Assembly: GCA_039908525.1 (NCBI GenBank)
Contig: JAMOAY010000008.1
Span: forward strand, 62,001 to 126,000
DNA length: 64,000 nucleotides
DNA from: Magnetaquicoccus sp039908525
Lineage (GTDB): Bacteria > Pseudomonadota > Magnetococcia > Magnetococcales > Magnetaquicoccaceae
Direction: 5' to 3'
A model generated the notes under the pieces. The model did not search any database. It was not told where the DNA came from and worked only from the letters and a program-made list of their open reading frames with translations. Of the stretch, positions 44,305 to 53,978 are shown in pieces. Made by a program: the position numbers and the translations under genes. Within the stretch, counting starts at the first letter, position 1, and every line of letters starts with the position of its first letter.

Positions 44305-47300
44305 TGCCACCCGAAGAACTCGCCTGCGAGATGGCCCGGGAGAACTACGAGCGATTGACGGCCATTGAGCAGGCCGTCCTGCAATTTCTGTCCCTCTTGA
44401 TGGAACCCATCCATCGCACCAATCTGGCCAAACAGTTGCGGGAGGTGGGCATCCGGGGCGACGATGGGCGCTCGCTGAGCGTCGCGGCGCTGGGTCCGAT
44501 CGTCGACCGGTTGGCCATGCTCAGTCTGATCACCACCCAGAGGCAGCCGGCCAACCCTTTTTGTTGCGCCGACACCATCGCGGCCCATGCGACCCGTGCC
44601 GCCGTCGCTGCCGGTCGGTTGCAAAACATGGTCGGCGTCATTCGCAGGGAGTTTCCCCTCCATTATGGCTATACCCAAAGGACAACCAGCTATGAACGTT
44701 GTCTGAGAGAGCTGCGTATCGCCGTATTTTTCCGGGACGAGGCGCTCATTGCAAAAGCATCACAACTTTGCTACGAGCAATACCCGACCGAAATGGCCAT
44801 GCACCGACCGTGGACCCGGATCTGCGCCACCCCATTCGATGCTGACTGGTTTCGAGGGCTTCCGCCATCTGTTCAGTTTTCTGCGCTTGGAGAGCTCATT
44901 GCAGACCGTTTGCATCGTTTTGAGGATATGTCTGAGATCGTATTTCTTCTCGGAGAACTGCGCAATCATCCGGACACGCAGTACGCCCCCTTGTTCAGAA
45001 GGCAGCTGATCGCCATCCTGCTCTTTCAAGGGCGTGTCTCAGAGGCACAGGCCATGCTTGACGCCGACGAAACCGTGGTGGGCGCCGCTGCGTTGCAGGG
45101 ATGGGCGCACTTTTTGCGCGGGGAGTACGAGGAGGCCATCCATGTTTTTGAGGCAGCGCTGCACGCCACAAAGAGGATGGCAGACAAGCGGCAGATTGTC
45201 CTGGGCAACACAAGTGGAACCTTCTTTCTCCTGGCCTTGCTGAGGGGTGGCAAGCCTGGCGATCATGCCCGGCTTGCCGAGCTGCTGGCAATGGCCCACA
45301 AGAAACCGTCTTTGCCGGTTTCTTCGACCATGCGCTGTCTTGAAGCACTGTTGCTGGCTCAACAGAACAAGCTGGCCCCGGCGCTGGAGCTGATCGATGA
45401 GAAAGTCATACAGGGATTCAATCTGGATACACGGCAGGTGATCCAGCACCAGAGCCAGAGCACCGATCGGGATGTGTGTTCGACCAAACTGTTCAAGGCG
45501 ATGACCCGCTTCTGGATCGATCTGGAGTATGCACAACAGAAAAATCAAGGATTGACGGCCCTGTTTGAGCAGGCCAGGCGTCACGGGTATCTGTGGGCTG
45601 CCATGGAGCTTGCAGGGCTCATGGCCGCCATGGACCCCAAAGCAGCAACCTATGCGGAGTACGCTGCCACGATCCAGAGGGAGAGCGGTCTGCGAAGCAT
45701 GTTGACCATCGTCCCCAGGGAAGAGCCATGGCAGCGGGCACTGAAGGCTCTGGTCAGTATGGGCTCCACAGACACCGGGAAGAGCGAGGTCAGAGAGGGT
45801 GGCAACAGCCGGTTGGTCTGGATGATCAAACTGGCGGGGGGGGTCGTGCATGAGATCCAGCCACGGGAACAGGTACGCTCGGCCAACGGTGGCTGGTCCA
45901 AAGGGCGTCCTGTTGCCCTGAAACGGTTGTTTCAGAATATCGACACCCTGGAGTTCTTGACCGACCAGGACCGCCGGATTTGCACCGCCATTGTACGGGA
46001 CAGAGACTACTACGGCGGTTCATATTATGAATTTTCCTGGCAGAAAGCCATATTGGCGATGGTGGGTCATCCCCTGGTATTCTGGGAAGATACTCCCCAT
46101 GTCAATGTGGAGGTGGTCAAGAGCGAACCGGAGTTGCTGGTTGCGCAGAAAAGTGGTCACCTCAGCATCCGCTTTGCCGAATCGGTGGAGGAAGAGGGGT
46201 TGATGGCCATCCAGGAGACGCCGACCCGCTGCAAACTGGTGGAAATCACGGCAGCCCACAAGCAGATTGCCGAGATTCTGGGCAACAAAGGTTTGAGGGT
46301 GCCGGCCAGGGCCAAGGAAGAGGTGATGCGGGCCATGCAGGCGGTCGCACCCCTGGTGACGATTCACTCTGATATTGGCGGGGGCATGGCCAACATGGAG
46401 GAGATTCCGGCCGATGCCACGCCCCATCTCCATCTGCTGCCTCATGGGGAGGGGCTCAGAGTCAGCCTGTTGGTACGCCCTTTCTCTGGCGATGGGCCCT
46501 ATTTTCAATTGGGCAAAGGGGGCAAAACCATCATCGCGGAGGTCGCTGGCAAACGGGTGCAAACCCACCGGAATATGAGGGATGAGGCCAAACGGGCCAG
46601 TGCCGTGTTGTCCGCATGCCCTGTTCTTGCCTCCGAGGAGGGAGAGTCCGAATGGATCCTGGACGACCCAGAAAGCTGCCTGGAGTTGCTTGAAAACCTG
46701 CAAACGGTGGCCGATCAGGTGGTTGTGGCGTGGCCAGAGGGGGAAAAGATGCAGCTTGGCCGTCCGATCACCATGGACGCCCTGCGGGTACAGATTCGAC
46801 GGGATCAGACGTGGTTTGCGGTGACCGGCGAGGTACAGGTGGACGAGTCGCTGGTCATGGGGATGGCGCAGCTGCTGGATCTGGCGAGAGACAAAGAAAG
46901 CCGTTTCATTCCCCTGGGCGAAGGCAAATTTCTTGCCCTCACGGAGGCGTTTCGCAAGCGGTTGGCGGAGCTGGACGCTTTTTCCGAAAAGAGTGCCAAA
47001 GGGCAACGTTTTCACCCACTGGCCGGCACCGTGATCCGGGAGCTGTTCTCCGGCGCGGGTGCCGTGGAGAGCGATCGATACTGGAAAACGCATCTCAAGC
47101 AGATGGATCAGGCCCAGGAGATGGACCCGGCGCCACCCCCCACGTTGCGCGCCGAGCTGCGGGAGTACCAGGTGACCGGTTTTCGCTGGTTGGCCCGCCT
47201 GGCAGCCTGGGGTGTGGGCGGCTGTCTGGCGGACGACATGGGGTTGGGAAAAACCCTGCAGGCATTGGCACTGCTGCTCCACCGGGCACAGGAGGGGCCC

Positions 47301-48530
47301 TCGCTGGTGGTGGCCCCCACCTCGGTCGGGTTGAACTGGCTGGGAGAGATCGGTCGCTTTGCGCCGACCCTGAACGGCATTGTCTTCGGTGGTGGCCAAC
47401 GACAGCAGATGCTGGATCTCCTGAAACCTTTCGACGTGGTGATCTGCAGCTACGGTCTGTTGCAACAGGAAGCCGAGATGCTGACCGCCATGCGCTGGAA
47501 TGTCATTGTGTTGGACGAGGCCCAGGCCATCAAAAACCGGCTGACCAAACGGTCCCAGGCGGCCATGGCCCTGCAGGGCGCCTTCCGGGTGGCCACCACG
47601 GGCACGCCGGTGGAGAACCACCTGGGGGAGTTGTGGAATCTGTTCCAGTTTCTCAATCCCGGTCTGCTGGGCTCCCTGGAGCGGTTCAACGAGCGGTTTG
47701 CGACCCCCATCGAACGACACGGAGACAAAGGGGCACAGAAACGCTTGCGAAAACTGGTTCAGCCTTTTCTGTTGCGGCGTACCAAAAGCCAGGTACTGGA
47801 GGAGCTGCCCTCCCGGACCGAGATCGTCCTGCATGTGGAGTTGAGTGCGGAAGAGATGGCTTTCTACGAAACCCTGCGGCGCAAGGCCATCGAACAGATC
47901 GAAGGCCTGGAGGGACCCCCGGAGCAGAAACGGTTCCAGATTCTGGCGGAACTGATGCGTCTGCGCCGGGCCTGTTGCAACAGCCGTCTGGTCCTGCCGG
48001 ACAGTCCCATCGAGAGCACCAAGCTGGCCATCTTCTGGGAGGTGGTGGAAGAGTTGCTGGAGAATCGGCACAAAGCGCTGGTGTTCAGCCAGTTCGTGGA
48101 CCATCTCTCCCTCATTCGGGCGCTGTTGGACGAAAAAAAGATCGCCTATCAGTACCTGGATGGAAGTACCCCTGCCAAAGAGCGGCAACGCCGTGTCGAT
48201 GCCTTCCAATCCGGGGAGGGTGATCTGTTTCTGATCAGTCTCAGGGCAGGTGGCATGGGCATCAATCTGACGGCGGCGGATTATGTGATTCACATGGACC
48301 CCTGGTGGAACCCGGCGGTGGAAGATCAGGCGTCGGACCGAGCCCATCGCATCGGCCAGTTGCGACCGGTGACGATCTACCGTCTGGTCACCCAGGAGAC
48401 CATCGAGGAGAAGATCGTGGATCTGCACCGGCACAAGCGGGATCTGGCCGACGGTTTGCTGGAAGGGGGCGAAATGAGCGGTAAACTGTCCGTGGAGCAA
48501 CTGTTGAACATGATTCGTGGACGGGAATGA
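44304..48530 (+). CDS. SNF2-family DEAD/DEAH helicase with large N-terminal region
   Basis: 1,408 residues. The C-terminal SNF2 motor has Walker A ADDMGLGKTLQALA (about 976), Walker B LDEAQAIKN (about 1069), TGTPVENHLGELWNL and the helicase-C motifs GSTPAKERQRRVDAF, LISLRAGGMGINL and QASDRAHRIGQ. The N-terminal 950 residues are unlike standard SNF2 proteins: a winged-helix-like start (about 10-90), TPR-like helices (about 200-400) and a beta-rich middle. It should translocate on double-stranded DNA and remodel bound proteins. No nuclease or methylase motif is seen. The ATG overlaps the phosphatase stop; GTG at 44301 is an alternative. The HSP90/cyclase cluster starts 256 bases downstream. Confidence 0.9.
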   Translation: MPPEELACEMARENYERLTAIEQAVLQFLSLLMEPIHRTNLAKQLREVGIRGDDGRSLSVAALGPIVDRLAMLSLITTQRQPANPFCCADTIAAHATRAAVAAGRLQNMVGVIRREFPLHYGYTQRTTSYERCLRELRIAVFFRDEALIAKASQLCYEQYPTEMAMHRPWTRICATPFDADWFRGLPPSVQFSALGELIADRLHRFEDMSEIVFLLGELRNHPDTQYAPLFRRQLIAILLFQGRVSEAQAMLDADETVVGAAALQGWAHFLRGEYEEAIHVFEAALHATKRMADKRQIVLGNTSGTFFLLALLRGGKPGDHARLAELLAMAHKKPSLPVSSTMRCLEALLLAQQNKLAPALELIDEKVIQGFNLDTRQVIQHQSQSTDRDVCSTKLFKAMTRFWIDLEYAQQKNQGLTALFEQARRHGYLWAAMELAGLMAAMDPKAATYAEYAATIQRESGLRSMLTIVPREEPWQRALKALVSMGSTDTGKSEVREGGNSRLVWMIKLAGGVVHEIQPREQVRSANGGWSKGRPVALKRLFQNIDTLEFLTDQDRRICTAIVRDRDYYGGSYYEFSWQKAILAMVGHPLVFWEDTPHVNVEVVKSEPELLVAQKSGHLSIRFAESVEEEGLMAIQETPTRCKLVEITAAHKQIAEILGNKGLRVPARAKEEVMRAMQAVAPLVTIHSDIGGGMANMEEIPADATPHLHLLPHGEGLRVSLLVRPFSGDGPYFQLGKGGKTIIAEVAGKRVQTHRNMRDEAKRASAVLSACPVLASEEGESEWILDDPESCLELLENLQTVADQVVVAWPEGEKMQLGRPITMDALRVQIRRDQTWFAVTGEVQVDESLVMGMAQLLDLARDKESRFIPLGEGKFLALTEAFRKRLAELDAFSEKSAKGQRFHPLAGTVIRELFSGAGAVESDRYWKTHLKQMDQAQEMDPAPPPTLRAELREYQVTGFRWLARLAAWGVGGCLADDMGLGKTLQALALLLHRAQEGPSLVVAPTSVGLNWLGEIGRFAPTLNGIVFGGGQRQQMLDLLKPFDVVICSYGLLQQEAEMLTAMRWNVIVLDEAQAIKNRLTKRSQAAMALQGAFRVATTGTPVENHLGELWNLFQFLNPGLLGSLERFNERFATPIERHGDKGAQKRLRKLVQPFLLRRTKSQVLEELPSRTEIVLHVELSAEEMAFYETLRRKAIEQIEGLEGPPEQKRFQILAELMRLRRACCNSRLVLPDSPIESTKLAIFWEVVEELLENRHKALVFSQFVDHLSLIRALLDEKKIAYQYLDGSTPAKERQRRVDAFQSGEGDLFLISLRAGGMGINLTAADYVIHMDPWWNPAVEDQASDRAHRIGQLRPVTIYRLVTQETIEEKIVDLHRHKRDLADGLLEGGEMSGKLSVEQLLNMIRGRE

Positions 48531-48664
48531 TACGGCACGAATGCGGGGCAAAGCCCAATGGTTTTTTGTTGACTTTTTCATCCCAAACAGGCACGATGTC
48601 CCGCTGGGTTGGTATTGCAGCTGTTTTCCCAGTATGTCAGACCTCCTGCAGCTTGTTCGAGGGA

Positions 48665-48719
48665 TCTACGTGTTTTTACGTACTCTCTACGTGTTTTCCT
48701 GGACCTGTCAGAACGACAG
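48665..48719 (+). promoter_or_regulatory. Direct repeats and a dyad upstream of the HSP90/cyclase cluster
   Basis: TCTACGTGTTTT occurs at 48665-48676 and again at 48686-48697, exactly 21 bases (two helical turns) apart. The dyad CTGTC-AGAAC-GACAG follows at 48705-48719. They lie in the 256-base gap between the helicase stop and the first HSP90-like gene, about 70-120 bases upstream of its start. The arrangement is what a dimeric regulator would bind on one face of the DNA. No clear -35/-10 pair was identified. Confidence 0.5.
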
Positions 48720-48786
48720 ACGGCGGGCTTGAAGCATAACACGGGGTCTACACCCCCGCTCCAACCAATCCAAACAGGGTTGTATC

Positions 48787-50559
48787 ATGGATAATATCTA
48801 CGACTTCAAGGGGTTTGTGCAGTTCATGCGCAGCCTCTTCAACAATCGCGACGTGTTTCGCCGGGAGTTGATTCAGAATGCCCTCGAGGCTTGTTTCCAG
48901 GCGGAACAGCGCGGCCATGGCGCGGATGGCCGAATCGGCATCACGCTGCTGCCAGAAGAAGGATGCTTTCGGATCACCGACAATGGCGTCGGCATGACCC
49001 TGGCGGAAATGAAGACCCGTCTCACCATTCCATTTGCCAGCGGATGGCGCGCCGATGGTCACAACAGCCTGGGAATCGGTCAATTCGGCTTCGGTTTCCA
49101 TTCCGTTTTTCTGGTGGCAGATCAGGTGCAGGTCATATCCCGCTCCCGCATCGGGGATGAACCGCCACACAAGATGGTATTCTCCGCCACCGATGGCGTC
49201 GAATTCCAGCCACTGGACACCCCCTCCCTTCCATTCGGAACAACGGTCGACCTGCAGATACAGGAGTCGTTCCGTCACCTCCTGGATGAGGAACTGACCC
49301 GGGCTGATATCCGCACCATTTTCATTCATACCCGCTACCCGATCACCCTGAACGGTTTCAACCTGGGCATATGGCGACCGGATGGGTGGCGCAATCCGGT
49401 GTACGGCGGCGATGCACGCCATGTCAGCGAGTGGCTCATGGCGCGCTACGCATGGGATGAGCCACCGATTGCCATCTGGCCTGTTCCGTTCGAGAATGGC
49501 GGCTGGATTGCGGTCGCTGCCGGTCCGGAACCGGTACCTGCCCTGGAGGTCTACCGCCGCGGCATCCGTATCGTACAGCAGGAGTTGATCCCGAAACCGT
49601 TGAACAACATGATCTGCGGCATCATCGACACGGACTCCTGTGCCGTCAAACCTGACCGGGAGACACTGATAGAAGATGCGGCAGCCCGACAGATGATAGA
49701 GGCCATTCGCAATGCCATCGTGGATATGCTGACAACATTGGGACAGCGGGAACCGCAAACCATCGCTGAAATATTCAAACACTACCATTCCACCATGATG
49801 GAATCCTTGAAGCAGGACAAACGGTTGGTGCATGCCGTCGGTCCCCACTATCCCCTGAAACGTCTCCACGATGATGAACCCAGACCACTGAGAGAGATCG
49901 TCGGGACGACACAACGTCTGCTCTGGATCCGAAATCCTGCCGCAGAGCGGGTGTTCGCCGACCGTGCCTACCGCATGGGACGTCATCCTGTCCTGATGCA
50001 GGAACAGGAACAGCAGGTGGTGTTGCATATTTGCGACGTTCTTGGCATCACCCACGCATCCGTCTCGGCGGAATTCGTGGATGAGATGCAGGGTCAGGCA
50101 CGCCCCTCGCCACTGATCGATCTGTTCCGCCGCGTCGTCCCCTCCGATTGGGTGGTAATTTGCACCGCAGATGTGGATGCCCGTCTGCCGTTGACCGTGG
50201 CACGACTGACCACCCGCTCCAAACGCAACCGCCTGCCAACGGAACTGGCGGGTATGGGCGGTGCGTTGGGGGCATTGTTCCAAAAACTGCTGGAAGAAAA
50301 GGTCGAGGAAGAGGCGCGTCTGGTCATCCTCAACCGTAACAACCGCATCATGGCAGCGCTGGAACGCCACCAGGCCCATACCGAAGAGGACCAGAAACTG
50401 GCCAGGCTGCTCTTTTTCGTCGGACGTCTGGCCTGTGACAGCAATGTTACGACGGAAGATATGGATGAATTCTTGAGTTTGTTGACAGATCATCTGGGCA
50501 ACCAGGCAATGGACCGGTCGGGGTGGTGGGCCGGTTTTCGGGATCTCCTCAAAAAATGA
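48787..50559 (+). CDS. HSP90-like GHKL ATPase (HtpG paralogue)
   Basis: 590 residues, close to HtpG in length. The ATPase domain (about 1-210) has the N-box RRELIQNALEAC with catalytic Glu27 and Mg-binding Asn31, DNGVGM (65-70) and the lid motif GIGQFGFGFHSVFLVAD (96-112), all strongly HtpG-like. The middle part contains a CAVKPDRETLIEDAA segment comparable to the HtpG client-loop region. The C-terminal third is diverged, with no recognisable HtpG dimerisation domain. ATP turnover is likely. It differs too much from housekeeping HtpG to be assumed a general chaperone. It opens a four-gene plus-strand cluster. Confidence 0.85.
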   Translation: MDNIYDFKGFVQFMRSLFNNRDVFRRELIQNALEACFQAEQRGHGADGRIGITLLPEEGCFRITDNGVGMTLAEMKTRLTIPFASGWRADGHNSLGIGQFGFGFHSVFLVADQVQVISRSRIGDEPPHKMVFSATDGVEFQPLDTPSLPFGTTVDLQIQESFRHLLDEELTRADIRTIFIHTRYPITLNGFNLGIWRPDGWRNPVYGGDARHVSEWLMARYAWDEPPIAIWPVPFENGGWIAVAAGPEPVPALEVYRRGIRIVQQELIPKPLNNMICGIIDTDSCAVKPDRETLIEDAAARQMIEAIRNAIVDMLTTLGQREPQTIAEIFKHYHSTMMESLKQDKRLVHAVGPHYPLKRLHDDEPRPLREIVGTTQRLLWIRNPAAERVFADRAYRMGRHPVLMQEQEQQVVLHICDVLGITHASVSAEFVDEMQGQARPSPLIDLFRRVVPSDWVVICTADVDARLPLTVARLTTRSKRNRLPTELAGMGGALGALFQKLLEEKVEEEARLVILNRNNRIMAALERHQAHTEEDQKLARLLFFVGRLACDSNVTTEDMDEFLSLLTDHLGNQAMDRSGWWAGFRDLLKK

Positions 50560-50621
50560 TCTGCTGACATTCCGAACAATCACAATCAGCACATTCTATG
50601 GAGCAACAGGAGAATGCACCC

Positions 50622-53327
50622 ATGAACAATCCGGGACCGCTCACAGGCAAGATTGAGATCAAGGATATTCGTCATGTCCTCGACCTGCTGATCAGCAATC
50701 TGTACGGGGGAGATCCGCACCTCACCATCCGGGAATTGATCCAGAATGCCCACGATGCCATCATCAGCAAATATAAAATCCCGCCGCTGGACTATAATCA
50801 GGATCGCATCACCATAGAGATCAACAATTTTTCCCAGCCCCCCTATCTGGAGATCACCGATACCGGCGTGGGCATGGACGAAGAGAGCCTGCGTGAAAAT
50901 CTCGGCAAGATTGGCGACTCGGAAAAAATGGCGATGGCGCTCAAAAATCCCGCCATCATCGGTCGATTCGGCATCGGTTTTCTCTCCAGTTTTATCGTCT
51001 CCGAGCAGGTCGAGGTGTTCACCCGCACCGAACGGCAGCCAACAAAGGTGTGGCGGTGGGCAACCGACGACAGGACCACCTGGGCGATGCAGGAGCGTCC
51101 TTCCACCGAGATGCCCAATGCCGGCACCCGGGTGCGGCTCTATTTTTCACCCGGTTACCAGGGCAATATGCGCCAGCGCATCAGCGAGATGCAGAGCGAA
51201 GAGGGGTTGCGCAAACTGGTGGCGCGCTTCGCCTATCTCTTGCCCATCCCCATCGAGGTCCGACGCCATGGCGACCGTGGCGGCGTCGCCAACATTGTCC
51301 GCCCCCCCTGGGGCTCTCTGACTGACGCCGACAACGCCTACAAGGCGTTGTTCAACGGCAAGGACACCCCCCTGCATACCCACAGGATCAGCCGTGCCGA
51401 TGGTCCGTTCAAGGCCTTTGGCGTACTCTATTTCCAACCGGTATTGACCTTCCGCTCCAGCCTGCGCCTGTATGTGCGCCGCATGCTGATCAGTGAAGAG
51501 GATACCACGCTGCTGCCCGAATATGCGGTATTTGCCACCGGTTTCATTGAAAGCCCGAACCCGGATGTGGATCTGGCACGGCGCAATGTCTCCCAGTTTG
51601 ATCCGGCCTATCAATGGCTGCGCAGAGTGGTCAGAGAAGAGTTTGAACGGGCATTTATCGAGTTTGCCGAGTCATCGCCCGAATCAATGGCGGTCAAACT
51701 GTGGCCACGGGTGGACAACTCCTTCATTACCCGGTTGTTACACAGTTCCCAGGAAGATGATGAGCTGGAAGAGCAGACCGCCACCAGCTTTCTGATCAAT
51801 GCCGGTCGTCACATTCCCTTCTACCAGTTGGATGTGGTCAGCGGTGGCTTCGGGCAACCGGTCTGGAAATCCATCCATGAACTGATCAGCAGCGCCAGGC
51901 AGAGAGCGGGCGGTGGACGATTGCAGGCCTCCAGCCCCAACAAGGTGGCCATTCCCTATACCGAGTCCAAGGCGCCGATCGAGAAGGACTTTCTGGTCAA
52001 TACATATGGCGAGGTCATTGACGTGGGGCGGGAGGAGAAGGCCCATGGATCATTGATGAGCCTGATGGCCACCCACAACAAGGATTTTCCCGATTTTGAG
52101 GTGGTTGCGGTGACAGCCGACCGCTTTTCTGCCATTGCGCCAGAAGAGATGCAGTCATGGGCCTCGGTGGTCAACGTGGTACAAGAAAATGTGAGTTTTC
52201 GTGGACGCGATCACCGGGTACAGGTGGAGCAGTTTGAACCGATCAACAATCCGGTCACCATTACCGATACCAAAATTGATTCGGAAGAGGTCACACAGTT
52301 GCGCAAACTGTTGAGTGAAGGTCCCTTGTCTTCAAAAAACAATACGATCACCATGGTGGCGGATTTTCTGGACAAAATCGGCAGTTCTGGCGGTCTGGTT
52401 GCCATTCATCTCAATGCCGGCAATCCGGTGATGCTGGAGTTGCGCGATGCCGTGAATGACCCGGACCGAGAAATTTCCACCACGGCTGTCACTTGCCTGA
52501 GATATGTGGTCTGGCGTGCCATTCTGGACTACTTTGGCTGGCGCAGCACCCGTGACATGGTGGCGTTGGAGCGGGAATTGGGGTTCATCATCATTCGCGA
52601 CCTCTCCAAAAAGACTGCCAACCTGCAGCAACTGCAAGAGAGGGGTACGAAAACACAAATCCATCTGGAACAAACGCAAAAAGAGCTACAGAAACTGGCC
52701 GAGCAGCAGCAGCGTGCCACCGCCGCATTGCATGACATTGGCAATGTCGTTGTCGGCTTCATCGACATTGTTGCATCGACCGACGCCATCATGGCCAATG
52801 CCCAACTGGACCATGCGCCGAGGATTCGGTTGATGGCCGACCTGGTAACGGCCATCCAGAAACAAATCAGTGACTGGGCCACCCCGGTCAGCTTCACGGG
52901 AGATGGTCTGCTGTTTTACATCAAGGCCCAACAGGACAGACAGGTTGCGGATCTTCTCTCTCAACTGCGCATGCTGGGTGACATTCTGGAGTCAGAACGC
53001 CGGCAGGATGGAGCAATCGCCCCGTTCCTGCCTGCCAGCAAATCCCTGCTGCGCATCGCCCTGAGTTGGGGACCTGTCCACCAGGGGCTGATCGGTCCCA
53101 CGAGCAACATAATCGGCTGGCCGGTTGTGGAAGCGGCCCGGTTGGCCGCCGAAAAAGAGTTCTTTCTGGCAGGGCAAGTCGCCATTCTGGCCACGGAGCA
53201 GAGTGTCGATGCAGGTATCCAAACCGGCTTCTGGAAACACCGTGACTGGCAACATGTGACGGATAATTGGATACCGCGCGGCTTCGGCAATCACCCCGTG
53301 ACCGTCTATCGTCATGCTCGTAGTTGA
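50622..53327 (+). CDS. HSP90-like GHKL ATPase fused to a class III nucleotidyl-cyclase-like domain
   Basis: 901 residues from the ATG at 50622 (AGGAGA at eight-base spacing; ATG 50598 is an alternative). The HSP90 part has IRELIQNAHDAI (Glu38, Asn42), TDTGVGM (79-85) and GRFGIGFLSSFIVSEQVEV (114-132). A middle domain with LYVRRMLISEEDTTLLPEY follows and closely resembles HtpG, including the VDLARRNVSQ loop. A coiled-coil linker (about 665-705) leads to a cyclase-like domain (about 708-890) with FIDIVAST and FTGDGLLF, which keep both metal-binding Asp residues, and GWPVVEAARLA. The substrate-selecting Lys and the transition-state Asn are replaced. I know of no described protein with this architecture. 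Confidence 0.85.
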   Translation: MNNPGPLTGKIEIKDIRHVLDLLISNLYGGDPHLTIRELIQNAHDAIISKYKIPPLDYNQDRITIEINNFSQPPYLEITDTGVGMDEESLRENLGKIGDSEKMAMALKNPAIIGRFGIGFLSSFIVSEQVEVFTRTERQPTKVWRWATDDRTTWAMQERPSTEMPNAGTRVRLYFSPGYQGNMRQRISEMQSEEGLRKLVARFAYLLPIPIEVRRHGDRGGVANIVRPPWGSLTDADNAYKALFNGKDTPLHTHRISRADGPFKAFGVLYFQPVLTFRSSLRLYVRRMLISEEDTTLLPEYAVFATGFIESPNPDVDLARRNVSQFDPAYQWLRRVVREEFERAFIEFAESSPESMAVKLWPRVDNSFITRLLHSSQEDDELEEQTATSFLINAGRHIPFYQLDVVSGGFGQPVWKSIHELISSARQRAGGGRLQASSPNKVAIPYTESKAPIEKDFLVNTYGEVIDVGREEKAHGSLMSLMATHNKDFPDFEVVAVTADRFSAIAPEEMQSWASVVNVVQENVSFRGRDHRVQVEQFEPINNPVTITDTKIDSEEVTQLRKLLSEGPLSSKNNTITMVADFLDKIGSSGGLVAIHLNAGNPVMLELRDAVNDPDREISTTAVTCLRYVVWRAILDYFGWRSTRDMVALERELGFIIIRDLSKKTANLQQLQERGTKTQIHLEQTQKELQKLAEQQQRATAALHDIGNVVVGFIDIVASTDAIMANAQLDHAPRIRLMADLVTAIQKQISDWATPVSFTGDGLLFYIKAQQDRQVADLLSQLRMLGDILESERRQDGAIAPFLPASKSLLRIALSWGPVHQGLIGPTSNIIGWPVVEAARLAAEKEFFLAGQVAILATEQSVDAGIQTGFWKHRDWQHVTDNWIPRGFGNHPVTVYRHARS

Positions 53328-53348
53328 CCGTTATTTAAGGAGTTTAAG

Positions 53349-53945
53349 ATGGCAGAACAAGTGTTGACAAGAGTAGATAATGCTGTGGTGGGAATGATCG
53401 ATATCGTTTCATCTACATCACAAATCATGGGCAATCCAAGAGACGATCAGGCAGTACGCGCTGTCAAGATGCTGCGAATCATCCAGGTCTTGCAGCGGGA
53501 AATCCAAGCTTTTGCTATACCCGTCTCTTTTACCGGAGACGGGCTGCTGTTTTATGTTGCAGCGCAATCCGACAGGAGAATAATCGACAGAATGGCCATC
53601 TTGGCTGGGTTGGTCAGGGCTGAACTGAATGACCAACCGTTGTTACCCATGAGAATCGGTTTCAGTCGGGGGACCATTTTTAGCGGCCAAGTTGGACCTG
53701 GACCGAACATCATTGGTGTACCGGTCGTGGAGGTATCCAGATTGATGGCAGAGAAAGAGATGTTCGACTCTGGTACAACCAATTCCAGAGTTGCCACTAT
53801 TCTTGCGACAGAAGATACACTTGAAACCGGAGTAACACTGAATCTATGGGGTAGTTTAGTCATGAAAGATTGGCAAAAGATAGAACCACCCTGGGAGCCA
53901 AGAGGCTTGCCCGGATATTTAGTATCGATCTATCGATATATCTGA
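53349..53945 (+). CDS. Free-standing class III nucleotidyl-cyclase-like protein
   Basis: 198 residues, ATG behind AAGGAG, 21 bases after the HSP90-cyclase gene. It is a paralogue of that protein's C-terminal domain: MIDIVSST (metal Asp18), VSFTGDGLLFYVA (metal Asp64), MRIGFSRGTIFSG and GVPVVEVSRL with Arg131. Ser60 stands where purine cyclases have the base-selecting Lys, and Val127 where the transition-state Asn is usual. It could form a heterodimer with the fused domain, since class III active sites are built at a dimer interface. Base composition turns more A+T-rich from here. The product nucleotide, if any, is unknown. Confidence 0.75.
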   Translation: MAEQVLTRVDNAVVGMIDIVSSTSQIMGNPRDDQAVRAVKMLRIIQVLQREIQAFAIPVSFTGDGLLFYVAAQSDRRIIDRMAILAGLVRAELNDQPLLPMRIGFSRGTIFSGQVGPGPNIIGVPVVEVSRLMAEKEMFDSGTTNSRVATILATEDTLETGVTLNLWGSLVMKDWQKIEPPWEPRGLPGYLVSIYRYI

Positions 53946-53978
53946 TTTGTAACGCCTCTGGCAACATAAAAACAATTC

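Noticed and set aside
46020..48581. Very long minus-strand open frame (853 codons) opposite the SNF2 helicase gene.
   Set aside because: It is an antisense shadow in G+C-rich DNA. Its translation is His-, Gln- and Arg-rich with no family similarity, while the plus strand encodes clear helicase motifs.
48787..53327. Housekeeping chaperone HtpG.
   Set aside because: Both proteins have the HSP90 ATPase core but diverge in the C-terminal third, and one is fused to a cyclase-like domain, so neither should be named htpG.
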